In this document: one piece after another, positions 1 through 6,428 of the stretch
How positions within the stretch are numbered: the first letter of the stretch is position 1
Layout of the letters: each line of letters begins with the position of its first letter
Assembly: GCA_027039165.1 (NCBI GenBank)
Contig: JALWEZ010000207.1
Location: 1 to 7,511, forward strand
Reading direction: 5' to 3'
Source: Candidatus Moraniibacteriota bacterium
Lineage (GTDB): Bacteria; Patescibacteriota; Minisyncoccia; Moranbacterales; GCA-2747515
Length of the DNA: 7,511 nt
Made by a program: the position numbers and the translations under genes
The notes under the pieces: model-generated
Seen by the model: the letters and a program-made list of their open reading frames with translations, nothing else
The model's database searches: none
Told to the model about the DNA's origin: nothing

Positions 1-873
1 AAGTAGAGCTCTGAGTGATGTTAGAATAGAAGTTAAAAAAATTTCTAAATTATATCCTTTTATAGCCACTTCATTTATAATTTTAATATCTTGTTCTGTA
101 TTATTTAATGTAATTTGCTCAATAAAGGATATAACTTGTTCTTGGGAAGTAATTCCTAAAACTTTAGAAACTGATTCTTTGGTGAGAGAGGAATTAATAA
201 ATGATAGTGTTTGAGCAAGTAAACTTTCTGCATCACGTAAACCACCGTTAGATGAAATTGCAATCATTTCTAGAGCCTCTTCCTCGAAGTCTATATTTTC
301 ACTATTTAATATAAATTTCAATTTAGTAATTATGTCAGAAATCGAAATATGAGAAAAATCATAACGTTGACATCTGGAAATAATAGTAGCTGGAACTTTA
401 TGAATTTCAGTAGTTGCAAGTACAAAAATAGCGTGTGCAGGAGGTTCTTCTAGAGTTTTAAGTAGGGCATTGAAAGCACCAGTTGATAGCATATGAACCT
501 CATCTATAATATAAACTTTAAATGGAGCAGAAGTAGGAGTGAGAGTTATAGTTTCTCTTAACTCTCTTATGTTATCAACGCCTGTATGACTTGCAGCATC
601 TATTTCTATGAGATCTACAGCACTGCCATTAGAAAATGCTTTGCAAGTTACTTCATCTGCTATAGAAAAATTATCTCGTTCAGTGCAATTTATAGCCTTT
701 GCAAATAATCTAGCAATAGAAGTTTTACCAGTTCCTCTTGGACCAGTAAATAAATACGCATGAGAAATTCTATTGTTTTTAATAGAGTTAGAAAGAGTTG
801 TAACTATGTGTTTTTGACCAACAATATTTTCAAAGTTCTTTGGTCTGTATTTTCTGTATAAAGTTTCGGACAT
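1..873 (-). CDS. dnaX: DNA polymerase III subunit gamma/tau, N-terminal 291 residues (cut by left window edge)
   Basis: This is the clamp-loader ATPase of the replicative polymerase, which loads the beta sliding clamp. I translated it from the ATG at 871-873. It opens MSETLYRKYRPKNFENIVGQ, the classic DnaX start, and runs open to base 1. Visible motifs are Walker A GPRGTGKTS (44-52), Walker B YIIDEVHML (122-129, D124/E125), sensor 1 ATTEIHKVP (153-161), the SRC motif (166-168) with Arg finger R167, and sensor 2 GGLRD (210-214). The zinc module is degenerate: C63 and C77 align with the first and last cysteines of the usual four, and the middle pair is missing. The C-terminal tau or gamma part and any programmed frameshift site lie outside the window. 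The gene follows the ABC exporter gene after 63 nt, which hold a candidate promoter. No Shine-Dalgarno precedes the ATG. Identity is near certain. Confidence 0.97.
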   Translation of the reverse strand, partial: MSETLYRKYRPKNFENIVGQKHIVTTLSNSIKNNRISHAYLFTGPRGTGKTSIARLFAKAINCTERDNFSIADEVTCKAFSNGSAVDLIEIDAASHTGVDNIRELRETITLTPTSAPFKVYIIDEVHMLSTGAFNALLKTLEEPPAHAIFVLATTEIHKVPATIISRCQRYDFSHISISDIITKLKFILNSENIDFEEEALEMIAISSNGGLRDAESLLAQTLSFINSSLTKESVSKVLGITSQEQVISFIEQITLNNTEQDIKIINEVAIKGYNLEIFLTSILTSLRALL

Positions 874-901
874 TTGATGTAATATAGTTAATAATATATT
901 A

Positions 902-910
902 ATTATAACA
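902..910 (-). promoter_or_regulatory. Extended -10 promoter candidate for dnaX
   Basis: Read on the minus strand, this is TGTTATAAT, a perfect extended -10 element (TGnTATAAT), in the 63-nt gap between the ABC gene and dnaX. No good -35 box lies at 16-18 nt, which is typical of extended -10 promoters. Transcription would begin near base 895, giving a leader of about 22 nt with no Shine-Dalgarno. The TG overlaps a perfect 10-bp palindrome, AACATATGTT (907-916). AT-rich DNA yields such matches by chance, so this is a prediction. Confidence 0.45.
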
Positions 911-936
911 TATGTTTTTGAAAGGATTCTAAAAAT

Positions 937-2724
937 CTAATCACGAAGAAATTCGCTTGATTGTGATTTCCAAAATTCGCTATATATTCCAGAATTTTTG
1001 CCTATAAGTTTCTCATGAGTCCCCTCTTCTACAATTCTACCATCATCAAGAACTATTATCCTATCCATTCTTTGAATTGTGCTTAGTCTGTGAGCTATAA
1101 CAATAGTTGTTCTATTTTTCATAAGAGTTTCAAATGCTTCTTGGATATACTTTTCACTTATACTGTCAAGTGCACTGGTAGCTTCATCTAGTACAAGAAT
1201 TGGAGCATTTTTTAGCATTGCTCTAGCTATAGCTACACGTTGCCTTTCTCCTCCAGATAATTTGGTGCCACGTTCTCCAACCAAGGTATTATATCCGTTT
1301 GGAAGTTTTACTATAAATTCGTGAGCATGAGCTTTCTTGGCAGCTTCTATTACTTCATCTTTCTTAGCATTCGGTTTTCCATAAGCTATATTTTCATATA
1401 TTGAGCGATGAAAAAGTATAGATTCTTGAGGTACATAAGATATATTTTTTCTAAGGTCATCCTGAGAAATTTTTCTTATATCTTGATTATCTATTTTTAT
1501 GCAACCAGAATTTACATCTACAAACCTAAGTAATAGATTTATAATTGTACTTTTTCCAGCTCCAGAGTGTCCTACTAGACCAATTTTTTGATTACTTTGT
1601 ATTTTAAAATTAAAGTTATCAAATACATTTTTGTTTTGTTTATATTTAAAAGTTACATTTTCAAATTTAATCTCACCTTTGTTGATTTTACATTTCTCAG
1701 GGTTTTTTGTATCCTTTATGTCAGATTCTGTTTCAAAGATGTCTATCATTTCTTGTGCATCGGTGAGTGATTTTTGAATTGAAATTATAGAGCGTCCAAT
1801 TCCCCAAACAACGTCAAAAGAACCTATTATATATAATTGTACAATTGCTATGCTTCCAGCTGTTATTTCGCCATCAATCCATTTATTTAGTGCAATGTAC
1901 ATGATAGAAATTTCAAGTATCATAAAAAGCAAGCCTTGTAACACGTTTTGAAAATTTTTAAAATATAAAGAAGTTCTTCGCTTTTTCTCTTCAGTGTTTA
2001 GTACTTTTAGAAATCTTTCAGATTCTAACTTTTGAGATGCAAATATTTTTATGTTTAGTATATTCGTTATATTATCAGCAAGTCTAGATGTTACTTTTGA
2101 ATCAGCACTTGCCTCAGCTAGATCTAGAGGAGCTTGTTTTTTTGTAAATGAATAGACAATTGTACAATAAATAAATAGCCATATCACATAAATTATAGCA
2201 AGTATAGGCGCAAAAACTGCAAGTGTTATAATATATATAGAAATTCTTATAAGTCTAAAGCTTATACTAAAGACAAATTGTTCAGTTAAATTGTAAAAAG
2301 AATAAATAAAACGTTTGCTTTTTGTAACTAATGCTCCAGAGAAATTATCCGAAAAAAAAGAAAATGAATGTTTTTGTAGGGAATTAAAAGTAAAAAAAGA
2401 AAGCTCTTTAGCTACATTACTTACAAAATATGTATAAGTATAATCACCAAGTCTATAAAAAATATTGAAAAATATAGAATTTAGAAAAATAAGACCTAGT
2501 AAATACATTAATTCGTGGGATATAGATGCTCTGTTAGTTGTGTTAGAAATTAAGTCTATTATTTGTTTATAAAAAATTGGTGTTGCTAGTGTTGATGAAA
2601 TTGATGCTAATATAAAAAATACTTGAACTCCTATTGCAAATTTTTTGTATTTTTTAATGTGTATCCAGTAGTATTTTAGAATTTTTTTTAGATGAATTTT
2701 ATTTTTTTTAAGTGATTTGGGCAT
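937..2724 (-). CDS. ABC transporter, fused permease and ATPase (exporter half-transporter, MsbA/LmrA-like)
   Basis: This 595-residue half-transporter probably works as a homodimer in the cytoplasmic membrane, using ATP to export a lipid, peptide or drug-like substrate that the sequence does not identify. The N-terminal ~330 residues form the ABC transmembrane domain, with hydrophobic segments near 28-48, 71-91, 149-169, 171-192, 262-282 and 287-306. The ATPase domain is complete: A-loop Y361, Walker A GHSGAGKST (385-393), Q-loop Q433, signature LSGGE (489-493), Walker B ILVLDE (509-514) with catalytic E514, D-loop SALD (517-520) and H-loop H545. All catalytic residues are present, so both sites of a homodimer should be active. 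The N-terminus is very lysine-rich. An in-frame TAG three codons upstream fixes ATG 2724 as the first possible ATG. The stop is TAG. It diverges from the dedA operon and has its own strong predicted promoter. No second half-transporter is adjacent. Confidence 0.93.
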   Translation of the reverse strand: MPKSLKKNKIHLKKILKYYWIHIKKYKKFAIGVQVFFILASISSTLATPIFYKQIIDLISNTTNRASISHELMYLLGLIFLNSIFFNIFYRLGDYTYTYFVSNVAKELSFFTFNSLQKHSFSFFSDNFSGALVTKSKRFIYSFYNLTEQFVFSISFRLIRISIYIITLAVFAPILAIIYVIWLFIYCTIVYSFTKKQAPLDLAEASADSKVTSRLADNITNILNIKIFASQKLESERFLKVLNTEEKKRRTSLYFKNFQNVLQGLLFMILEISIMYIALNKWIDGEITAGSIAIVQLYIIGSFDVVWGIGRSIISIQKSLTDAQEMIDIFETESDIKDTKNPEKCKINKGEIKFENVTFKYKQNKNVFDNFNFKIQSNQKIGLVGHSGAGKSTIINLLLRFVDVNSGCIKIDNQDIRKISQDDLRKNISYVPQESILFHRSIYENIAYGKPNAKKDEVIEAAKKAHAHEFIVKLPNGYNTLVGERGTKLSGGERQRVAIARAMLKNAPILVLDEATSALDSISEKYIQEAFETLMKNRTTIVIAHRLSTIQRMDRIIVLDDGRIVEEGTHEKLIGKNSGIYSEFWKSQSSEFLRD

Positions 2725-2747
2725 AATTTTCTAATTAAGTAGTATTA

Positions 2748-2776
2748 ATTATAGGATAAAATGTGGATTTTGTAAA
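2748..2776 (-). promoter_or_regulatory. Sigma70-type promoter for the ABC exporter
   Basis: On the minus strand this reads TTTACA (2771-2776), a 17-nt spacer, then TATAAT (2748-2753). The -10 is perfect, the -35 matches 5 of 6 and the spacing is optimal, making this the best promoter match in the window. The start point would be near 2741, about 17 nt before the ATG at 2724, leaving an A/T-rich leader without Shine-Dalgarno. Confidence 0.65.
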
Positions 2777-2796
2777 GTGTTAATTTGGGTAAAAAC

Positions 2797-2825
2797 TTGT
2801 ATTTAGGTGAATTTTAGGTTACACT
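2797..2825 (+). promoter_or_regulatory. Weak promoter candidate for the dedA-dedA-engB-yjdF operon
   Basis: The plus strand shows TTGTAT (2797-2802), a 17-nt spacer and TACACT (2820-2825). The -35 matches 3 of 6 and the -10 matches 4 of 6. The predicted start near 2832 would give a leader of about 30 nt before the ATG at 2862. A promoter is expected here because the operon faces away from the ABC gene, but this exact placement is uncertain. Confidence 0.3.
2802..2819 (+). repeat. Direct repeat TTTAGGT x2 in the divergent promoter region
   Basis: TTTAGGT occurs at 2802-2808 and again at 2813-2819, offset by 11 bp (about one helical turn), inside the spacer of the candidate dedA promoter. Spacing of this kind suits a protein binding the same DNA face twice. 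With a 7-bp unit it may also be chance. Confidence 0.4.
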
Positions 2826-2861
2826 GTGTTTAATGAGATGTTTAAGTTTTAAATATATTCT

Positions 2862-3449
2862 ATGGATGTTCTACATCAAATAATTAATTATTTAGTTTCC
2901 CTTGCTGGTGATTGGGGGTATTTTGGTATCTTTTTTCTTATGTTTTTGGAAAGTACTTTTTTTCCGTTTCCTTCAGAGGTAGTCATTATCCCAGCAGGTT
3001 ATCTTGCTTTTAAAGGGGAGATGAATTTTTTTCTTATAATAGTTTTTGGTTTATTAGGTTCTATAGCAGGTTCTTGGTTGAATTATTTGATTGCGCTTAA
3101 ACTTGGTAGAAAATTTTTGGAAAAATTTATTTCTGTAGAAAAATTAGATAAAATGGATGCTTTTTTTGAGAAACATGGTGCTATGTCTACGTTTACGGGA
3201 AGACTTATACCAGTATTTAGGCAATACATTTCTTTTCCAGCAGGTCTTGCTAAAATGAATGGAATAATTTTTACACTTTATACTGCAGTAGGTGCTCTTA
3301 TTTGGATTGTAATTTTGGATATTGTAGGTTATTACATAGGAGATAATGAAGCTCTTATAAAGAAGTATTTAGGTAATATTTCTACCGGTATTATAATTTT
3401 AGTTATATTTGGGTTGATTTTGTATTTTTATCGCAAAAAAAGAAAATAA
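2862..3449 (+). CDS. DedA family membrane protein 1
   Basis: This 195-residue polytopic protein belongs to the DedA/SNARE-associated (VTT domain) family. Some family members are known to return undecaprenyl phosphate or other lipids across the cytoplasmic membrane and to support membrane homeostasis. The family pattern is clear: an acidic residue E30 in LESTFFPFPSE with E39 after the prolines, a glycine-rich stretch GLLGSIAGSWLNYLIALKLG (63-82), and the re-entrant motif GRLIPVFRQYISFPAGLAKM (113-132) with arginines R114 and R120. A C-terminal helix (about 172-190) ends in a basic RKKRK tail, probably cytoplasmic. These charged residues match positions known to be essential in E. coli YqjA-type proteins, so it looks functional. 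It is first in a four-gene operon, and the second dedA starts 3 nt after its TAA. No Shine-Dalgarno precedes it. Family assignment is firm; the lipid substrate is not shown. Confidence 0.92.
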   Translation: MDVLHQIINYLVSLAGDWGYFGIFFLMFLESTFFPFPSEVVIIPAGYLAFKGEMNFFLIIVFGLLGSIAGSWLNYLIALKLGRKFLEKFISVEKLDKMDAFFEKHGAMSTFTGRLIPVFRQYISFPAGLAKMNGIIFTLYTAVGALIWIVILDIVGYYIGDNEALIKKYLGNISTGIIILVIFGLILYFYRKKRK

Positions 3450-3452
3450 ATT

Positions 3453-4064
3453 ATGGAAAGTTTAGTGAGTAGTTTAGTTGAGACTGTTTCTCAAATGGGT
3501 ATGTATGTATACGTAGTTGTTTTTTTTGCAGCTTTTGCAGAAACAGTTTTGGGACTTGGATTAATTATACCAGGTTCTACTATAATACTTGCGCTTAGTG
3601 CTCTAGCAACTGATGATCATATTTCTATATGGTTTATAATTATCGTAGCAAGCTTCGGAGCTATTATTGGAGATAATATTAATTATTATTTGGGACGCAG
3701 ATATGGTAAAAAATGGATAAGTGAAGATTCTTGGGTTCTTACACCCGCAAATTATGAAAGAGGAAATAAATTTTTTAAATCTCATGGCGCAAAAAGTGTA
3801 TTTTTTGGTAGATTTATACCAGCCATCAAAGAAGTTATACCTTTTATTGCAGGTATTTCTAGCATGGATAAAAAAAGATTTTATTTATATAATATTTTGG
3901 GAGGTGTGGGTTGGTCACTTCAGTGGACAGGAATTGGTTATTTTTTTGGATATTCAATTACAACAGCTCAGTCATGGATTCACAGAATACAATTGATCAT
4001 AGTATTTGTCGTCATAAGTGCCGTTATTTATTATGCAACAAGTAAAATGTTAACCAAAAAATAA
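3453..4064 (+). CDS. DedA family membrane protein 2 (divergent paralogue)
   Basis: This 203-residue DedA-family membrane protein is only distantly similar to its neighbour. It shows E30 in AETVLGLGLIIPGST, the glycine/tyrosine motif GDNINYYLGRRYG (73-85), and the re-entrant motif GRFIPAIKEVIPFIAGISSM (119-138), followed by YNILGGVGW, typical of the subfamily. Two positions differ from the canonical pattern: the residue after PG is S42 rather than an acid, and K126 stands where R is usual. R120 is kept. It probably also moves a lipid or acts with DedA 1, possibly with altered proton coupling or substrate. The ATG lies 3 nt after the dedA 1 stop and there is no Shine-Dalgarno, so translation is probably coupled. 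engB follows 9 nt later. Family assignment is firm; role is inferred. Confidence 0.9.
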   Translation: MESLVSSLVETVSQMGMYVYVVVFFAAFAETVLGLGLIIPGSTIILALSALATDDHISIWFIIIVASFGAIIGDNINYYLGRRYGKKWISEDSWVLTPANYERGNKFFKSHGAKSVFFGRFIPAIKEVIPFIAGISSMDKKRFYLYNILGGVGWSLQWTGIGYFFGYSITTAQSWIHRIQLIIVFVVISAVIYYATSKMLTKK

Positions 4065-4073
4065 TAATTTTTT

Positions 4074-4649
4074 ATGAAAGATAAATATGAAGCAAAGTTT
4101 GTTATGGGCGTTGTCGGGTCGCATAACGTAATTTCAGACGATAAGCCACAATATGCATTTGTTGGTAGATCGAATGTGGGCAAGTCAAGTCTTATAAATA
4201 TGCTTTTGGGACAAAAAAAATTAGTAAAATCGTCATCTACCCCAGGAAAAACTCAGCAAATAAATTTTTTTGATGTAGAAAATAAAGTATATTTTGTGGA
4301 TTTGCCAGGATATGGATATGCAAAAATTTCACAAAAACGAAGAGAAAAACTTAGAAAGTTAATTTTGTGGTATTTTATATCGGGTGAAGCTAATGTTTCT
4401 AAAGTTGTAATTGTTTTGGATGCAAAAATTGGATTAACAGAATTTGATAGAGATATAATAAATGTACTGGAAGAAAATAGATATCCCTATATTATAGTTA
4501 TGAATAAAATTGACAAATTAAATCAAAAAAAATTACATGCATCATTCAGGTTAGTACAAGAAGAAATCCCAGAAAATGTTGAAATAGTGCTGGTTAGTTC
4601 ACTTAAATTAAAGGGTAGAGAAATACTTTTAAATAAAATTGAAATATGA
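4074..4649 (+). CDS. engB: Ribosome biogenesis GTP-binding protein EngB/YsxC (YihA)
   Basis: This is a small TRAFAC-class GTPase that acts in late 50S ribosomal subunit assembly and is essential in most bacteria tested. At 191 residues it is close to the usual 195-210. All G motifs are visible: G1 GRSNVGKSS (31-39), G2 STPGKTQ (55-61) with T56, G3 DLPGYGYA (76-83), G4 NKID (144-147) and G5 SSLKLKG (175-181). The DLPGYGYA and STPGKTQ signatures are specific to EngB and separate it from Era or Der. It starts 9 nt after dedA 2 with only A/T upstream and no Shine-Dalgarno. Its TGA stop overlaps the ATG of the next gene (ATGA, 4646-4649). If TGA were read as sense, the frame would stop four codons later at TAA, so this stop alone is weak evidence on the genetic code. 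Its place among membrane-protein genes is unusual. Confidence 0.96.
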   Translation: MKDKYEAKFVMGVVGSHNVISDDKPQYAFVGRSNVGKSSLINMLLGQKKLVKSSSTPGKTQQINFFDVENKVYFVDLPGYGYAKISQKRREKLRKLILWYFISGEANVSKVVIVLDAKIGLTEFDRDIINVLEENRYPYIIVMNKIDKLNQKKLHASFRLVQEEIPENVEIVLVSSLKLKGREILLNKIEI

Positions 4650-5284
4650 TTTACAAAATAATTTCTACAATAACTAAAGATTCAGTTTATATAGTATTAA
4701 TTTGGATTATTTTGCTACTGGAGTTGTTTTACGCATTATTTTTTATTGGCAGTTATCAACATGTTTTTACCAGTGTTTTGGGTATGGCTATAATTTCAAC
4801 TCCTACAATTTTAAAAAATAAATATGATATAAAAATTCCAAAATTATTATCAGCGTTTATAGTTTTATTTACGTTTTCTTCTTTGTTTCTAGGTGAAAAT
4901 CACAATTTTTATGGGCGTTTTTGGTGGTGGGATATATTTTTGCACAGCACAAGTGCAGTAATTTTTGGTTTTATAGGACTTGCTATTTTGCAAATGATAT
5001 TTAAGGCGCAGAATATAAATACATCTTATGGTATAGTTAGCTTATTTGCGTTTTCTTTCGCTTTTTCAATAGGAGCCCTTTGGGAGGTTGTGGAATTTTT
5101 AATTGACATATCATTAGGTTCTCATATGCAATTGGATAGTTTAGAAGATACTATGACAGATTTGATAGCAGATATGCTAGGTGCTTTAGTTACAGTATTG
5201 TTAGCTTATTTTCATTGGAAATATGGTCAAAAAAATTTTGTTGGAAGATATATAGATAAAGTTATTAAGAAATATTCAGAATAA
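4646..5284 (+). CDS. YjdF-like (DUF2238) polytopic membrane protein of unknown function
   Basis: This 212-residue protein has about six hydrophobic segments (near 13-36, 40-56, 66-82, 97-119, 128-146, 172-190). I recognise the pattern of the DUF2238/YjdF inner-membrane family: FYGRFWWWDIFLH (88-100), the stretch FAFSFAFSIGALWEVVEFLID (134-154), and MQLDSLEDTMTDLIADMLGA (161-180). Conserved polar residues D96, H100, E147, E150, D154, D168, D172 and D176 lie in or beside the membrane, which suggests an acidic site for a metal, proton or polar ligand. No member function is established to my knowledge. The start is the ATG sharing ATGA with the engB stop, so the two are translationally coupled. 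It ends the operon, 7 nt from the convergent L,D-transpeptidase stop. Family call is fairly sure; function unknown. Confidence 0.8.
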   Translation: MIYKIISTITKDSVYIVLIWIILLLELFYALFFIGSYQHVFTSVLGMAIISTPTILKNKYDIKIPKLLSAFIVLFTFSSLFLGENHNFYGRFWWWDIFLHSTSAVIFGFIGLAILQMIFKAQNINTSYGIVSLFAFSFAFSIGALWEVVEFLIDISLGSHMQLDSLEDTMTDLIADMLGALVTVLLAYFHWKYGQKNFVGRYIDKVIKKYSE

Positions 5285-5295
5285 TATTTTCTTAA
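5265..5295. terminator. AT-rich hairpin at the convergent gene junction, possible bidirectional terminator
   Basis: TTAAGAAATATT (5265-5276) pairs with AATATTTTCTTAA (5283-5295) around the 6-nt loop CAGAAT, giving 12 base pairs with one bulged base. It spans both stop codons of the convergent yjdF-like and L,D-transpeptidase genes. This is where a shared terminator would be expected. The stem has only one G-C pair and neither side has a long T tract (ATTTTCCC on the plus side), so intrinsic termination is uncertain. Confidence 0.4.
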
Positions 5296-6413
5296 ATTTT
5301 CCCATAGTAGACAATAACAGGAGTTCCAATTTTTGCCCAATCATAAACTCTTTTTGCAGATCCTACGCCTAGTCTCACACATCCATGAGAAACTGGAATT
5401 CCTAGATGATTTTGTCCTTCTTTGTATCCTCCAGGCCACTCAGGTAATTCATGAATTCCATGGGATCCTGTTGGTGTAATAGCCATCCAATTTGGCATAT
5501 ACAAACCATATTTTTTTGAATAAGGTCGTGGAAATTTATTATAAATTTTGTGATTTCCTACAGGAGTGCGCATTCCAGGTTTTCCAGTAGAAATCATAAA
5601 AGAGTCAATGTTTTTGCCATTTTCAAAAATAGACATTACTTGATTTGTTAGGTTTATATCTATATATTTACCATCAGTAATTTTTGCTTTTGTATATCTT
5701 TTTGCTTGTTCTAATCTTTCAGAATGATTTTTTGCCCATTTTTTTGGTCTAGGAGGTTCAGTTTTGAATGCTGATACATATTTCTCTACAGGTCCATTTT
5801 GCAGGTTTTTTATTTTTACAACTGCTTCTAATGTGTATTCTGTGTCAGCTTTTAATTTTTCTGTTGGTAGAATTTCGAAATTTAAATCTTTCTTATTTAC
5901 TTTAAAAGGAATATCTGGGGTGATAAAAAAATCAACATAAAAATCATCCGTGGATTTATCTAAAAAAACTTGGATAGGTTTTTTGAAATCAATTTCTAAA
6001 TTTTTAGTGCCGTCTTTAGGTAGTATATTTGTAATTTTTGGAAAAGAAGTTACTGTAAAATGATGTTTACTAGAATTTAGTTTTTTTAAGTTTTTAGATT
6101 TTATTGATGATAATTCGACGGTGTAATCTGTGCCAGGTTTCCAATTGTTAATTGGTGTCAAAAATAACGCCTGTTCATTTTTGGCTATTTTTATATTTAT
6201 ATCTGTTTGCGGATATATTTTTATCTTATCTGTAAAATTAAATTTAGAGACAGGAGAAGAAAACTTTATAACAAAGGATTGTTTTGGAGATAATACTGTA
6301 TTATTTGTACTTAAAGCATGGACTACATAATTGGGACCTATGAAATAAATCCAAACAAAAAAACCTACGAGTATCGTAGAAACAAAGGTCAAAAATATAG
6401 ATAAAATTTTCAT
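5292..6413 (-). CDS. Membrane-anchored L,D-transpeptidase (YkuD domain) with two Ig-like domains
   Basis: This enzyme forms or modifies peptidoglycan cross-links outside the cytoplasmic membrane through a catalytic cysteine. Of 373 residues, 1-25 form an N-terminal membrane anchor or uncleaved signal (no lipobox seen). Two beta-rich Ig-like domains of the Big_5 type follow at about 38-121 (SPKQSFVIKFSSPVS) and 126-217 (NILPKDGTKNLEIDFKKPIQ). The YkuD domain spans about 249-371, with GKPGMRTPVGNHKI (277-290), HGIHELPEWPGGY (318-330) and SHGCVRLG (342-349). H343, C345 and R347 give the catalytic HGC-R motif, and H318/H321 the upstream histidines, so it should be active. An in-frame TAA four codons upstream supports ATG 6413. 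The predicted promoter leaves a leader of only about 9 nt. The full-width YkuD insert and Ig pair resemble CPR enzymes I know. Function is well supported; which cross-link it makes is not shown. Confidence 0.93.
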   Translation of the reverse strand: MKILSIFLTFVSTILVGFFVWIYFIGPNYVVHALSTNNTVLSPKQSFVIKFSSPVSKFNFTDKIKIYPQTDINIKIAKNEQALFLTPINNWKPGTDYTVELSSIKSKNLKKLNSSKHHFTVTSFPKITNILPKDGTKNLEIDFKKPIQVFLDKSTDDFYVDFFITPDIPFKVNKKDLNFEILPTEKLKADTEYTLEAVVKIKNLQNGPVEKYVSAFKTEPPRPKKWAKNHSERLEQAKRYTKAKITDGKYIDINLTNQVMSIFENGKNIDSFMISTGKPGMRTPVGNHKIYNKFPRPYSKKYGLYMPNWMAITPTGSHGIHELPEWPGGYKEGQNHLGIPVSHGCVRLGVGSAKRVYDWAKIGTPVIVYYGKI

Positions 6414-6428
6414 GATGTGTTTTTATAA

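Noticed and set aside
31..41. T7 run in dnaX as a frameshift site for a gamma form
   Set aside because: It lies within the conserved clamp-loader core, not at the usual position after domain III, and is not the A-AAA-AAG type of signal.
874..939. ABC gene and dnaX lie in the same frame, separated by one TAG and 20 stop-free codons, suggesting a readthrough fusion
   Set aside because: The 63-nt gap is a multiple of three by chance, the gap encodes nothing recognisable, and dnaX has its own canonical start.
924..944. Inverted repeat GATT...AATC as a terminator after the ABC gene
   Set aside because: The stem is only four base pairs with no T tract.
1588..1770. Plus-strand open frame of 60 codons inside the ABC gene
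   Set aside because: It lies antisense to the conserved ATPase region and is a low-complexity F/I/Y-rich translation typical of AT-rich antisense.
3603..3785. Minus-strand open frame of 60 codons within dedA 2
   Set aside because: Antisense to a clear DedA gene, with no motif and no start signal.
3721..3996. Plus-strand open frame of 91 codons within dedA 2 in another frame
   Set aside because: The DedA frame here carries the conserved GRFIP motif; the alternative frame has no recognisable domain.
4640..4661. Recoded TGA (genetic code 25 or 4)
   Set aside because: The engB TGA is followed by TAA four codons later, so it does not decide the matter alone. No gene in the window has an internal in-frame TGA, and glycine and tryptophan use GGN and TGG, so the standard stop meaning is preferred.
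6130..6330. Plus-strand open frame of 66 codons within the L,D-transpeptidase gene
   Set aside because: Antisense to the Ig-like domains; hydrophobic by base composition only.
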